In this document: positions 24,601 to 37,300 of the stretch, one piece after another
Position numbering within the stretch: position 1 is the stretch's first letter
Layout of the letters: the number at the start of each line of letters is the position of its first letter
From: Hydractinia symbiolongicarpus
Lineage: Eukaryota > Cnidaria > Hydrozoa > Anthoathecata > Hydractiniidae
DNA: 64,000 bases
Direction: 5' to 3'
NCBI RefSeq assembly: GCF_029227915.1
Contig: NC_079886.1
Span: 7,502,001 to 7,566,000 of the forward strand
Made by a program: the position numbers and the translations under genes
Notes under the pieces: generated by a model
What the model saw: only the letters and a program-made list of their open reading frames with translations
The model's database searches: none
What the model was told of the DNA's origin: nothing

Positions 24601-25046
24601 GATGTATACTATAATTGCATGTTTTTTCCTGCCTAACATTATTGGTATTGCAGCTTATCAACACACTCGTCAGATCAATAAAAAATGATGTAGCTAGCTA
24701 GCTATACATTTATACCCTGTCAAAAATGATTTCTCTTACCTTTCCACAAAATTGGCAAGTATATTTGGCATGCTGACTAACTTCAATTTTCTTTGCCATT
24801 TTTCTTAACGAGGCACCATACCTGGTTCCATATTTACCAGTTATGCCTACTTTTCTTGTTCGTTTTGCCTGAAAGATACATATATATTAAAACCTAGCAC
24901 CAAACTAATTTAATGATACAAAGTACTGGATATATAATAAACAAGGGAAGCCTTCGTAATTTTATCCCTTATTTAAAATTCTTAGATATAAAAGGATATA
25001 TTGAAATATTAAATTTTCCCTTCAAATTTCGTTGTGTACCCACCAT
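21613..25046 (-). CDS. RPL37A: 60S ribosomal protein L37a (eL43)
   Basis: Structural protein of the large ribosomal subunit. Four coding exons on the minus strand: 25044-25046 (ATG alone, followed by GTGGGT), 24740-24868, 21958-22040 and 21613-21676. Phases join exactly to give 92 residues, the standard eL43 length. [19 protein letters not shown] and [17 protein letters not shown] are diagnostic. The zinc ribbon cysteines are at 39, 42, 57 and 60 (CX2C plus CX2C). An initiator codon alone in exon 1 is usual for this gene family. The 2.7-kb intron 22041-24739 is AT-rich and contains a tandem duplication. The gene is single, convergent with CC2D2A, and intact. Confidence 0.97.
23595..23615 (+). 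repeat. CTAG/AGCT microsatellite
   Basis: A short run of the palindromic tetranucleotide AGCT (GCTAGCTAGCTAGCTAGC) in the long RPL37A intron. Confidence 0.7.
23811..24194 (+). repeat. Tandem duplication, about 165-180 bp unit, 2.3 copies
   Basis: The unit begins near ACATTTGGCCC, contains TTGGACAATTTCGGACAG, CTACATCATCTTTAATG and AATCCAAAGTAATG, and restarts at about 23991 and 24154. The third copy is partial. It lies in the long RPL37A intron. Confidence 0.85.
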
Positions 25047-25061
25047 TTTTGTTTTGGCTGC

Positions 25062-25073
25062 AAGAGGAGAAAG
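25062..25073 (-). promoter_or_regulatory. Candidate 5' TOP tract of RPL37A
   Basis: On the minus strand, CTTTCTCCTCTT followed by GCAG lies about 16 nt before the ATG at 25046. A C followed by a pyrimidine run at the transcription start is the 5' TOP signature of ribosomal protein mRNAs. The start site itself is inferred. Confidence 0.6.
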
Positions 25074-25927
25074 AAACTTTCAAATTCGTGCCCGGGTCTT
25101 TATACTTTTCGCCCTAGATAGAGACTGGGTAGAGAAGCAAAATGTAGGCAAATTTCTGATTTATATAAGGGAAGAGTTAGATAGCATTTGCCAAAACATG
25201 TTTTTTTGGTTGTGCTAATTCTGCAGTTAAATATATGGACCCTTATAGTGAGTTAATGCAAGGAAAAACATTAAAAAACGAAAAATACAATTTACGATTT
25301 ACGATTTCTTTTCCCGTTGCCATAAGCTAACAGTAAGCAAATGTTGTGCAGGAAAGATATTAAAAGTATTCGGCTTAGTTTTTAAAAGTATATGCATTAT
25401 AACTTATTTTTACTATATATTTGCCAAAAATTAAAATTTAATTTATTTTTTTAAAGATAAATTTAAATTACAAGTCAAATACGCAATGTATTTGTACCCC
25501 AAAAGTAGTACTTAATAACCCCCGTCGCTATAAAAGAAAATCAGAGAGTACAAAATGTGCCGAAATGTGGTTTTCCGGGAATATTTTCAGTTCAATTCAG
25601 TCTGCATCAAGAATTGTGTGTTTTGTTTCATTAGTCATTGACTTACATGTGCCCCTATTTCTCACAAGTTATTTTACACCCGACATCCCAAGTCAAGACT
25701 TCTTGGCTAAAGCTAGCCATAGCTGGCGCATCAGTTTTTTTCTTGCTATCTGCAAGACAATATGGGTAAAGCTGGATGGATATCCCCCCTCCATAGCTTA
25801 TCTGACTTTAGCAAAACAGACAGTGCTTATAAGTAATGTTTGGCACTGCTGAAACAAATTGTATTCTCTTCTCTACAATACCTCCCCTTTTTATATTGGA
25901 CAGACATTTTTGTTATATGTTGTAAAT

Positions 25928-26787
25928 TGTTCATCATCATTCTCTGCTTAACGTCCGTTTTCCATGCTAGCATGGGTTGGACGGGGTATATTAATGACCC
26001 TCTTCCAATCTGATCTAGACTGTGTTGGATCTAAACTCAACTTCCTCTGTATCAAGTCTGTCCTTATAACCTCCTGCCAAGTCTTTCTCGGTCTGCCTCT
26101 GGGCTTTGCCCCAGGAACTATCAAGTCTCTACACTTTCTTACCCAATTATCCTCCTCCATTCTTTCCAAGTGCCCCAGCCAATTTAATCTTCTTATCTGG
26201 ATAACATCTTTAATTATAGCCCGCTTCTTAGCTCATCTGAACTCTTTCTGTCTCTCAGACTGGCGTTACACATCCACCTAACCATTCTCATATCATTCCT
26301 TTCTAAACGGTCAAGATCTTCCTGCTTCACTGCCCATGTCTCACTACCGTACAACATAACACTTCTTACACAGGCCTCATACAACCTACCTTTTACCTCA
26401 ATTGACAGGGCTCTGCTAGTCAACAAAGAAAGTAACTCTCTGAACTTTTTCCAAGCAGAACCTATCCTGCAAGTAACACTTCTTCCAACACGTCCTTCAC
26501 TGCCCAACATATCACATAAGTAACAGAAGTTCTCAACCATCTCTAACAAGCCACTGTTGTACATCATTAAAGCTGGAATTACTTCATTCTCTATAATTAT
26601 CTTTGCAACGCTTGCATACAAACTGAATGTCAGCTCTTAACCTTCCACTAATACTACTGCACTTCTTATGTACCCAATGCTTGCAAGTCTGACAAAAAAT
26701 TGAGTTACTACCAACCCCTTTCCTGCAAACTCCACAAGGCCACTTTCCAATTACAAGGTCACACTTGGCTGCAATGCTACTAATCTA
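25928..26787 (-). mobile_element. 5'-truncated LINE (non-LTR retrotransposon) with 17-bp target duplication
   Basis: The minus strand encodes the 3' end of a reverse-transcriptase protein: zinc-finger start ([13 protein letters not shown]), then [45 protein letters not shown], and the tail GRPRKTWQEVI. Frame breaks occur between the parts (around 26170-26215 and 26620). TGTTATATGTTGTAAAT stands at both 25911-25927 and 26788-26804, a perfect target-site duplication, so the insert is 860 bp and was truncated at its 5' end on insertion. The clade is not assigned. It is dead, since most of the reverse transcriptase is missing. Confidence 0.93.
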
Positions 26788-26879
26788 TGTTATATGTTGT
26801 AAATCAAAACATGACTTTGGATGCAAAAGAATCTCTGGTAGGTTGATGAAATACAATATTTAGCAACAAGTCAGGTCAA

Positions 26880-28570
26880 GTATAACCTACTTAGAGAATG
26901 TGACAGCATTCTCTTAGATTGCTGTCACTCGATCTTGTTCCGTGCTCAAATTCGGATAAGGTAAAACTTTTTTTGCAGTCCAATCTTCACGGTAGTAACC
27001 TTATTAAAAAGAAACTTACAGACAAATGCACTTTAAAATGTACCAAATTGGCGAAGATTAAATGATCCAGTTAACAGTTTAGGCTCTGTAAGAAATCTTT
27101 TTATACAATTTTATTGCAAAACTAGTTGATAAGGCCCGTAAAAAATTACCTTCGGCAGGATAAAGATGGAAAAGAATTATTGCCTAAATTTTAAAAAAGT
27201 CAGCGAGGAACTGTCAACACAAAATGTTTTTGCGAAATTTGTTTATCCATGGCCTTTATTGTAGACAGCTATAAACGCTGATCAAAATAATGTATAAGAT
27301 CATTTGTTTTTGACGAACACCCAGGAGATATATATAAGGATTAAAAATTGTGCTAACGTCAGCAAACACCTGTCACAATACAAAATCTCTTTTTGAAATT
27401 TATATGCCTGTTGCCTTTATCATATAGGCTGACACTCTGATCAAGAAAATGTATAGGATCATGTACTTATGACAAACGGTTGCAGAGATATTGGGTTTTA
27501 AATGTTTTTAATGATGTTATAAACCTGTTCATTCCGAAACAGATTCAGGACCCAGGTTTGGGAAACTTACCCAATTTGATCCCAGGGTGTGCCGTTACTA
27601 GCACGGTGAAAAAATGACTGACATCACCACCTCATCTCCAAGTTATTTGGCTTTAAAGTTTTAAGTGCATTGTCATGGCTTCATAAATTTAATATCAGAT
27701 ATTGACCTTATTGCTGTTTTTGACGTCACACTGTTAACGTCAGAAATTTTAACTTTTAAGACATAACTTTTTCAGCAACATCAAAGAAAAATGAACACAT
27801 CCACTTTGCAGGTCACAAACAGACACACTCTTCGTATTACTATATAGACTAGTCGATAAGGCCCGTGGAAAAATCCACTTAGGCAAAAGGTCAATAAAAA
27901 GAAAGTTGTTTTAGATGTCGTCTAGCAGTGCAGTACAGATAAATAAATTTGTGAAATTTGTTTATTTTTTTCTGTAATGTGTAGAGGTTGAAACACTGGT
28001 TAAAATAATGTACAAGATCATATTTCTTGACGATCGCCTAAGGAGATATCAGGGATTAAAAATTTTGATGACGTTAGCAAAGACCCATCAAAACCTTAAA
28101 AAAATTTTTTATAAATTTGTATACCTGTTGCCTTCATCGTTCATTCATAGATCTTGAAACGCTGATCAAGAAAATGTATAGGATCATGTACTTTTGATAA
28201 ACGGTTGCAGAGTTATTAGGGTTTGAATGTTTTTTGATCACGTCATCAACCCATCCATTCCGAAACAAATTCGGCGAACCAGGTTATTGAAAAATTACCC
28301 AAATTGGTCCTAGGTGGTCCCTAGTCACCCATGCGGTGAAAAATCATTGACGTCACCACCTCGTTTTCAAGTTATTTGACCTCAAAGTTTTAGGTGCATT
28401 GTAATGGCTTCATTAATTTAATATAGAATATTGATGTTAAAGTAGTGTTATTGACGTCGTGCCGTAATGTCATAAAATTTAACATTTAAGACATAATTTT
28501 GCCTCTTTAAAAGAAAATGAACACATCCACTATGACTGTCACATACACTTTGTATTATTATATAAGATGG
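26880..28570 (+). repeat. Two head-to-tail copies of a dispersed repeat of about 700 bp
   Basis: ACTAGTTGATAAGGCCCGT at about 27121 and its near match at about 27848 mark the starts of two related units. Each contains ATCAAGAAAATGTATAGGAT, a CCATTCCGAAACA segment, TGACRTCACCACCTC and AAGTTATTTG. Related pieces are at about 600-970 (inverted), 32400-32690, 49165-49540 and 51800-52400. No coding capacity was seen. Confidence 0.75.
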
Positions 28571-29194
28571 CAATGTTTTGAATATATATACATATTATTT
28601 GGACTAGCTGAAAAGAACTCTCTCTATATAAATATATATATAATTCTATAAAATTATATATATTTAAGGAAATTAACAAGGCACAAAATTAAAAAATAAA
28701 ATAAAATTGAAACCCCCTAAATTCCCCTCATTAAAGTACAATGTAAGTAACCAAGACATTAAAAAAATTTACTAGTTTTAATTTAAAAGGTTTATAATTT
28801 TTTTTTTTAGCAATTTAAATGCAAAGCTCGCACATTCGCACACTCGAATACTTTGCTGTCTCTTTGTTTAATTGATGCAACAAAAAATTAGTATCGTCCT
28901 AATATGGCTCATCCAATAAGATTAATACATGTTGCTGATATTTTGAGCAATTTGGAGAAGATGAGAAACTGATTGTCAATAAAGCCATTCTCGAAATAAC
29001 ATATTTCCTGATTTTCGTTACTTTAATGCTTTTTGTAAGTCAATTGAGATTTACCTCAATTGATTTACAATTATATTTGAATTAAATATTTGCATATATG
29101 TAAATTCTTTTTTAAATAAGTTGTTATAGGCATTTGTGTTAACTTCTTTTGTGTTAATTTTGTGCCTCATTAATTTCATGGAATAAGGTAAAAA

Positions 29195-29470
29195 GTGTCT
29201 AAGAATTGAAGACAGGCCTAACAGTAAATGCAGCAAAGGAAAAAGTCAATATCATTAAAGCCAAGTGTGACCTTGTAGTTGGAAAATGATTTTATGGAGT
29301 TTGTAAGAAAGGGGTTGGTAGTAGCTTCAATTTTTTTGGTCGGACTTGTATGTGGGTACATAAATAGTGCAAGTTGAGAAATTGTGTTACTTAGGTGATA
29401 TGTTAGAAGAATTGTTTTTTGCAGGATAGGTTCTGCTTGGAAAACGGTTAGAGAGTTACTTCCTTTAATA
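29195..29470 (+). mobile_element. Degenerate LINE scrap
   Basis: The + strand gives broken but recognisable pieces of the same LINE seen at 25928-26787 and 49838-51005: GLTVNAAKEKV, AKCDLVVGK, GVCKKGVGS, and CRIGSAWKTVRELLP. It has in-frame stops and an internal deletion. It lies in the opposite orientation to the other copies. Confidence 0.75.
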
Positions 29471-30078
29471 ATAATTTTAGGGGTAATTAAAAGATAAAAT
29501 CTTAACAATTTACATAACTAAATTATTTCTTTTTTTAATTTTGTGTCCTGTTAAGGTAACATTAGTCAGTTTTATTTGTTAATATTTTATTATGGAAGAG
29601 GTAGAATGCATATTGTTTTTTAACAAAAGCAAGCATTAAATTGCTTCTGGACAAGATTTGATAACAAAATAACTAGAAAAGAAGTATTTACAAAGAAGAA
29701 AGTCCCAGTTCAGAAGTTATCATATCTTTGCCTTAGGATATTCAGTATTATTCCTATTATGTAACTGCAGTTACTATCTTGTCTGCAAGGATAGTATTGG
29801 GTTCAAACTGGTCTCTAATAGTCAATTTCTATGATCTGTTAGTGTATATATTCACAGTCCTCTGGCTCATTTACTGACTTAGACTCCAATTGGTCCTTTC
29901 ACTGCACTCACAGTGCTCTGCTTTTTTAACATATCTAGAGCCTTTGTTGGACGAACTTAAAGTTCTCTGGGTCCTTAGTTTGTTTAGAGCCTTTTAACAA
30001 TCAAGAAGAAAGACACATGTGCCCACTCTAAAACCTGGTGTAGATATTATGCCGAGAAAACCAACGGCAATATTAAAT

Positions 30079-31009
30079 GTGATGCTCTTTAGGAAAATCG
30101 ACCACTTCTCTTTCCGTATTTAAAAATACGAAATACGGAAATTTCGTATTAAGAAGTACGTATTTCGTATTTTAAAATACGCGTATTTATTTTTAAAACT
30201 ACGAAATACAAATTCTCGTATTTTTAAAGATGCGAAATTCTAAACTAAGAAATTCGTATTTCGTATTTTTGAAAAATACAAAATTTTATTTTTAAGTATA
30301 GAACATACGAAATTCTAATTTTAAAAATAGAATTTCGTATTTTTTGAAATGTTACGTATATCGAGTGAGTGGTTGAATAAATTGAATAGAACAATTACTC
30401 AATTTTACAAGTTTGTTTTTAATAGGTTTTTAATTGGCTCAATGATTTCACAGGGACGTTTTCTTGTCATTTTAGAAAGAAATACGGCAACTTTGAAGCT
30501 TCACAGGACCGTTTTGTCGTCATTTTAGAATGAAATACGGCAAGTTTAAAGCTTCACAGGAACGTTTACTCGTCATTATAGAAAGAAATACGACAACTTT
30601 GAAGCTTCGCAGGGATGTTTTCTCGTCATTTTAGAATGAAATACGACAACTTTAAAGCTTTGCAGGGACGTTTTCTCGTCACTTTAGAGTGAAATACGGC
30701 AATGTTGAAGCTTTGCAGGGACGTTTTCTCGTCATTTTAGAATGGAATATGGCAACTTTAAAGCTTTGCAGGGATGTTTTCTGGACATGAGTGAAATACG
30801 GCAACTTTCAATTTGTATCAAAAATGAGACGAACCCTAACCAGACATTACTTTTTTTATGTCTTTGTATTTTAAATCTACATCGCATTTTTAAAAATGCG
30901 TATTTTTTTTATTTTAAATTTTTATTTTTGAAAATACGAAATAGGAATTCTATTGTTTTAAAAATACGAATTAAAAATAGAAGCGGTCGATTTTCCTAGA
31001 GAGCATCAC
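30079..31009. mobile_element. 931-bp TIR element with internal tandem repeats
   Basis: The ends are 31-bp inverted repeats with two mismatches, starting GTGATGCTCTTTAGGAAAAT on the left and closing with the complement on the right (30979-31009). AAAT flanks both sides (30075-30078 and 31010-31013), a possible 4-bp target duplication. Inside each end are nested inverted motifs of the type TACGAAAT/ATTTCGTA. The centre is a minisatellite. There is no transposase. Non-autonomous DNA transposon; superfamily not assigned. Confidence 0.88.
30449..30810 (+). repeat. Internal minisatellite, about 53-bp unit, 6-7 copies
   Basis: The unit starts near CAGGGACGTTTTCTCGTCAT, followed by TTTAGAATGAAATACGGCAA and a CTTTRAAGCTT segment. 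Copies start near 30449, 30500, 30557, 30608, 30662, 30714 and 30768. The array lies wholly within the 931-bp element. Confidence 0.9.
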
Positions 31010-31370
31010 AAATATGTGAACAAAGCTAGTATGCCTCCAATTCTTAGTGGTACGATTAAGCAGATATTTTTGAGTTTGAGTGATAAAGCTCTCTTTTTAA
31101 AAAAGAATTAGAGCTAGAGCTGTTAATTTATATGGTAAAATGATCTACCACTGATGACATTGAAATGGTAAACGTATTTTCTAAATTATAAAGTGTTCTC
31201 TTCGTAAAAATGTTATTGGAAATACCATAAAATTGCAACTCATTTGCCACAATTCACCTGACATTTAAGTATCTTTTCTTCTCTACCACGATCTATTTTT
31301 CCAAATTCAAACTTCTATATTTTACCTTTTTAGGAGTTAAAAAATACAGAACTCAGATAGAACAAGAATT

Positions 31371-34300
31371 ATGCTAAAATGGAGAAATACTTGTCCTGGA
31401 GTTCTGTTAACTAGGATAGAAGATGCAATTGAGGCTCGGTTGTACCTGTTACGACAGTCTGGTCCAACTGGATTCCATGTAAAAGAACATGATAGTGACA
31501 AGAAATATAAGGTAGAAATCTCAATTCGTTTGATACGTAGTTATACAACAATGTCAATAAAGTCCTTGAAAGTGTTGTTTTGCATTGTGGCAAATAAATA
31601 GCAGTAGTTTTCCCTAAATAGATTTGTTCAAAATATAAATCTGCAAAAAAAGTAGGATAAACACTTTACACGATGCTATTAATTATATAGGTACAGCTTT
31701 TTTTAATTCTCGTCTGTAGCCCGCAATTGCCAAGGTAAATGTAATGTAGACCTATGGATTTATAGAGGTTCACAGTGGCAAGTAGTTGAATTGGAAAGGC
31801 TGAGGCCAGAACAGAAAATGACTGGTTTGGTAAAATAAAACTTTAAAGAATCTTGAAGCTCCTTCATTCACTTACCTATATGTTATCCAAAACTGATACC
31901 TTTGCTAGGATTAATTAATTTCCACTGTATTTATTTTGAAATTCAGTCGCAAAATTATTTTGTTTTTCAGGATTTATTTTTGTCAATTGGGTCCTAAAAA
32001 TTCTCTTTGTAGGACTTATTTTTCAAAATATTGGCCAAATTCACTGAAACAAGTCCTGTAAAAATTAATGCAAGATTTAATCAAGCATAACCCTCTTTAG
32101 GTTATAATATTGTTTATACATATGTTTATAGGTTTTTCTTGGCAGCATACATAGCTGCAATTGTCCAGTATTTTTGAAAGAAAAGGAGTTATGTAAGCAT
32201 TTACTATGGTGAGTATTTATCTGGTTTGTTTGTTTGTTTGTTTGTTTGTTCGTTTGTTTGTTAGTTTGTTTGTTTGTTTGTTTGTTTGTTTAAATAAGAA
32301 TCTTAAATTTAATGTGTGTAATAGGGATTTTGAACTTAGAAACTGGATTTACTAACATTAATGGACTGGAATTGAAATTATTAATGAACTATGTTTAAAG
32401 TCTGTGGTAAATCCACTTAGAGAGAAAATGAACTGGAAATAACTTAAAAATTTTAATGACATCAGCAATGTATCCATCTATATACAATTATATTGTTTCA
32501 GAAATATGGTTAAAGAGATATCTCAAAATGGTTGGTTTGACCTAGCTTTTGACCATTTTTGGTCTTAGGGAGTCTCCAATAGGAGACATCAGTTATTTCC
32601 ACTTGTTTCTGCAATGAAATCACTAATTTTATTAATATAATTGATATGAAATCAATTGATACCCTTTGCCATTTCAGGTCACCCGGGCTAAGATAGCATA
32701 CTCCGTAGATTACTTGTTACCAGCCCCTTCTCATTTTTTAAAAATTTTATACTGAAGACTGAGTTAAATGTTTTGTTTATCAACTAGTTCAGGTACATAA
32801 TGTGTTTTGCCACCTTGAATGGGGAAATTCCCTTATGATTTTTTAAGGCCATTAAGTACCTCAGTATGGCTTAAAGGTTAACTAAGTAACAATGTGGTAT
32901 TTCACAGACCAGAATATTTGAAAACCAAGTACATTCCCTACATTCCCTGTACAAGTGAAATTTAAAAGTATACCACTTGAACTACTGAACAGAGTTTGAA
33001 GAATGATGAAGAAATGGTATTGGATTTCAAATATGCAGTCTGTTCAATGCTGAACTTCTGTGTTAAACGTCTTATAAAATCAATGCAATCGTAATTAGCA
33101 AGTTTTTGCGAATCATTCAACGAATAAAAAAATGTTATAATTGCGAATCCTATTTTTTCGTCAATTATTTGTATGACCTATTTTTGGTTGTTACAACAAA
33201 ATAACCATTAGTAACAAGGGATCAATGGCAAGTGGCCTGCAGTCCTCACCAACCACAGTTGGCACATTTTTTCCAATCCGAACCCTGAAAGCTGTTTTTG
33301 AAGAAATATTATGGTTTTCTATATATTCATTTCCTGTTAAGGTTAATGTCCTAAAAAACACAAGTTAATGACCTAAAAACAAAAGATATATCTCACCCTT
33401 TTTAGGTGACGAAACATGTTATTTATACCTGGATTAGGCTTAAAATCACTCCATTACTTTATTTTGCAAACAATATTTCATTTATACTATACTTTAACTT
33501 TTCTAGGATATTGATAAAAAAATTTCGCATTCCAAAGAATAATCCAGGTAATTTTAAAAGTTTTATATTCAGTGTTGGGGACTGTGTTAACAGCAAATGT
33601 TTTCTTTCTTACTTTTTAAGTCCTGACAACCCGCCTGGCGGGTGATTCGAATTTGTCGATTTTCCCAGGTTCTATAGATTGGGTAGTTCAAATAAAATTG
33701 ATTTGTAGCACTACCATTACCTTTTTAGTTTGAAGCAATGTAAAATAGGTTTGTTACTGCAAAAAACAGCACCTTGCTTCTTTATTCTTTTTTCAAGTAA
33801 TCAAAGAAGTCAGCAAAATCTGTAAAATAATATCAAAAAACAGAGAAAAAAATGCCTTTAGGGTTGATCCTAAAAGTCATTCTTCAGAAAAGAATTGTTA
33901 GCGATTGGTGATTTGAAGCAGAAACAAGTCTGACTAAATGTCTTGCTTTGGTGTTTTTAAAGTTAAAGAGACAACAGCGTTATTTTTATTTTATTTTTCT
34001 CCTTGTGTTATTGTTATAGTTGTTGGGTATAAAAGGGATTAAGTTTTATTTAATTTGTTACTGCGGCTCAGATTTTATTGCAGGCAACAGTGTAACTAAA
34101 ATAGTAAGAATTACCATGGAAAATAAGATTTAAAAGGTTAAGTCATATTTAAATTTCAGTAAAGTTCGGTAGTATTTCCCAACAGCTTTAATTGTACAAT
34201 ATTTTTATTAGAATAATAGAATTTTAATAGAATTTTATTAGAATTTATATTTATATTAGAATTAGGCCATCATTTAATAGAGTAGAACCTTGAAATAATG

Positions 34301-37300
34301 AATATTTCTAAAAACATTTTTGTTTAGTCATGTTGCATTGCCTTATACCAACTGCAGTTGTTTTTTGTCACTATATTTTTCTTCCTTTAAGCTCGACAAC
34401 TTTTTAAAGCCTCTTGTTAAACAAGCTTGTCATTTAAGTTGGTTTAGTTTATTGATTAAATTCCCAATGCGTTGAAATTTTTTGGGATTTATTGATGAAA
34501 TTTAATTGTTAATTTAGTTGTGTACCAACTTGGTTTGTGTGAACGAGAATTGAATAACGTCATTTATGGTAGGAAAGAAGCTGAACGAAAAATAGTAAAA
34601 ACCGTTTCTGCTGGCAATGATCGAGATGTTCAAAAGCAGAAAAAGATTGAAGCAGATGACGTGTGTCCTATTTGCCAAGAAGATTTAGTTAAAAACAGAG
34701 GGTCATTAACATATTGCAGGTAAATCTCTTTAATAATAGCTGTTGTCTGTCTGTCTGTCTATGTGTCAAAATGGTATCGCAAGTGTATAAGTATATAAAG
34801 AATGGCCTAACCCGTTAATTCACCAAAGTGTCACCGACTAGTACATTATAATTGACCTTTGTTAAATTTATTTTTAGTTGCGTCTGTACAGGCCATTTTA
34901 ATGACTTTTTGTACAAAAGACAAATTTTAATAAAGAGATGTGGTATTAAAATTTTGCACATTGATTACGGTAAAACAATATAAGAAGTTTTATTTATTGG
35001 ATTAGTGGTTTACATTCTACTCTTTAATATCCATGATTTCCATCCTTTTGATAATTTTAAGGTGTGCAAAGGAAAATGCTGATTGAGTACTACACCCTGT
35101 AGGAAAATGAAATTTTCCACTGTATTTTTGTCCTGTTATCAACAACTTTAGATTCGGATGTGGCAACAGTATACACATAACATGCATGAAAATTTGGTCT
35201 GATCATCAAGTAAAATCTACAGGTGATAGTGTAATAAAGTGTCCATTATGCCGAACTGAATTTGCAAATCACAAGGTGGGTGTCATCTGTTATTAATTGA
35301 ACCCCTCCTGCATGTTTAATTATTTCTAAAATTTGCATATTTAGCATTAATTTGGCCTTTTTCTTATCTTCATGTTCTACATTACAAGTTTTTAAGTCTA
35401 GAAGGACTTCGTGGATTAGAAAAAAGAATTTCTGCAGTTTAGGCAGTTGAAATATACTTGGCTTCGTCATTTCCGTAGTGCGATCAAGTTTATTATTCAA
35501 TGGACAGTCAGTAATTTATATTGACTGCATTTCTAACGTGCATGCTATTCCCTTGTTAGTAACATTCATTTCTTGGTCTTCAGGTCATTTTGCAAGACTA
35601 TCAAAGGGCGATTGCGAGAAAAAAGACAATGCAGCAAAAAGTTGAAAATAATTGTAGAAAATGTGGAATACAAGTAGTACTCGAACGAAGTTTTAGGTAG
35701 GCTATATTTCGTAGTGCTGCATCACTACCCATTTATCGACTAGTGAGTTACCTAATTTCCATAATTTGTTAAACAAATATGTATTGTGTATTTTCTTTTA
35801 TAGGTGTTCGTCATGTTCAAATTTTAGACTCTGTCCGAAATGTTTTGAAACTAAATATCATTCTGAGCACGATTTTGAGTATTGGAAGGTATAGTTTGAT
35901 TCGTTTTGTGTTAATTTACTTAGCAGGAAGTGTCATAAAAGAGGGTTTGCCATGCTAAGGACAGCCGAGTAGCTGGCAGGACGCTTTTTACCAATGGGAG
36001 GATGATATTACGAAGTTTATAGGAGTGGTTAATTAATACCCCATGCTCACTATAACAATGTCTGTTCCCCGACTGATAGTTTTCATCATCAAATATCGAA
36101 AAAATCCCTTAAATTTTGCAGGGGAAAAAAGGTTTCTTTAGCACGAATTTTCGCGAAGTTAACAAGTCCTAATATTTCGTGGTCACTTTTTTTCTCAATT
36201 CATACTGTAGTTTAAGAGCTTTTTTTCAGGTTAAAATTCAAACATCTATTAGATAGCGTTTGGTGAATCAAAAAGAAAAAATGGTTTAAAAATATTTTTC
36301 AAAAAGGAAAATGCGAGAATTAATTTTTGCGAAGAGCGAGTTTTCCAAATATTTTTGCATAATTGACTAATACTCGCAAAATACACAAAAATTCATTCCC
36401 TAAAAGTAAAACACGTGCATGCTTATAAATTCGACGTACTATTTGGTTGTTACAAAATTGATCAGCTTTTAAAATATGCATTTGTATTCCTGTGCTTAAT
36501 CATTATTCTCACTGAAATAGTCATTTTTCTAAATTTTAGAATTCTAGAGACAGATGGAAAGCCGCTGTAAGATATAAAGCAGACATAAGTTTGATGCCAT
36601 CCATATCAAAACTCTGTATGATGAAAACGTAAGCATAATATTTTAATAATTCATGTATTTTTTTAAGTAAAGGGAGTTTGCGGCCATTATTCTAAACTTA
36701 CGTATACATTTATATATAATTACCCGTTTGTCTTAAATTTGCAACATCCTTACTTCCTCACACCTACTAGCGTCACTAAAAGCCCCAATGAACTGACTTT
36801 GGAATTAAGTAGTTTAGACTTTATAATGTAAAAAATGAAAATATAGTAATTTAGATCTGCAGTAATAGTAAAGAAATCCAATATCTGGTCTAAGCCTGCG
36901 AATTGTCCGTATTTTTGTTTAAGATTGTTGTATATGGAGGCAAAAAATACTGCATTAATCTTCGCAGATTGAATACCATTTTGTAGCGGAGCGCTTGCAA
37001 AAAGATTTTGGCAAAGGTTGACCGTGCAAAAATGTAATTTTATTGTTGCGTCTTTAGTGGCTTTGTTAATGATGAAAAAGAGAGCCCGCTTCGAAATCTA
37101 CGTCGACCGACTTTGCGCAAGCATGATAGAACGCAGACAGGATCGCAACCAGATTTGAGGTACCTTTCGATTGGCATATCTGGAATGAAACTCCACGAGC
37201 AAGTAGAAAGGTAAGAATTTCCGTGAAAGATGCAGTTAATCTAATTTGTCCTATAAGTTGCTTCAACAATCCTTTTTTCCAAGATTGTACCCCTTATAAT

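Noticed and set aside
22041-24739. Box C/D snoRNA in the RPL37A intron
   Set aside because: Ribosomal protein introns often host snoRNAs, but I found no correctly spaced C and D boxes with a terminal stem.
25565-25852. 95-residue + strand frame
   Set aside because: No recognised domain, no splice partners, and repeat-rich surroundings.
31707-31838. 43-codon frame resembling an exon (CQGKCNVDLWIYRGSQWQVV and following)
   Set aside because: Its splice sites do not keep phase with ZSWIM2 exons 1 and 2, which already join perfectly, and no partner exons were seen.
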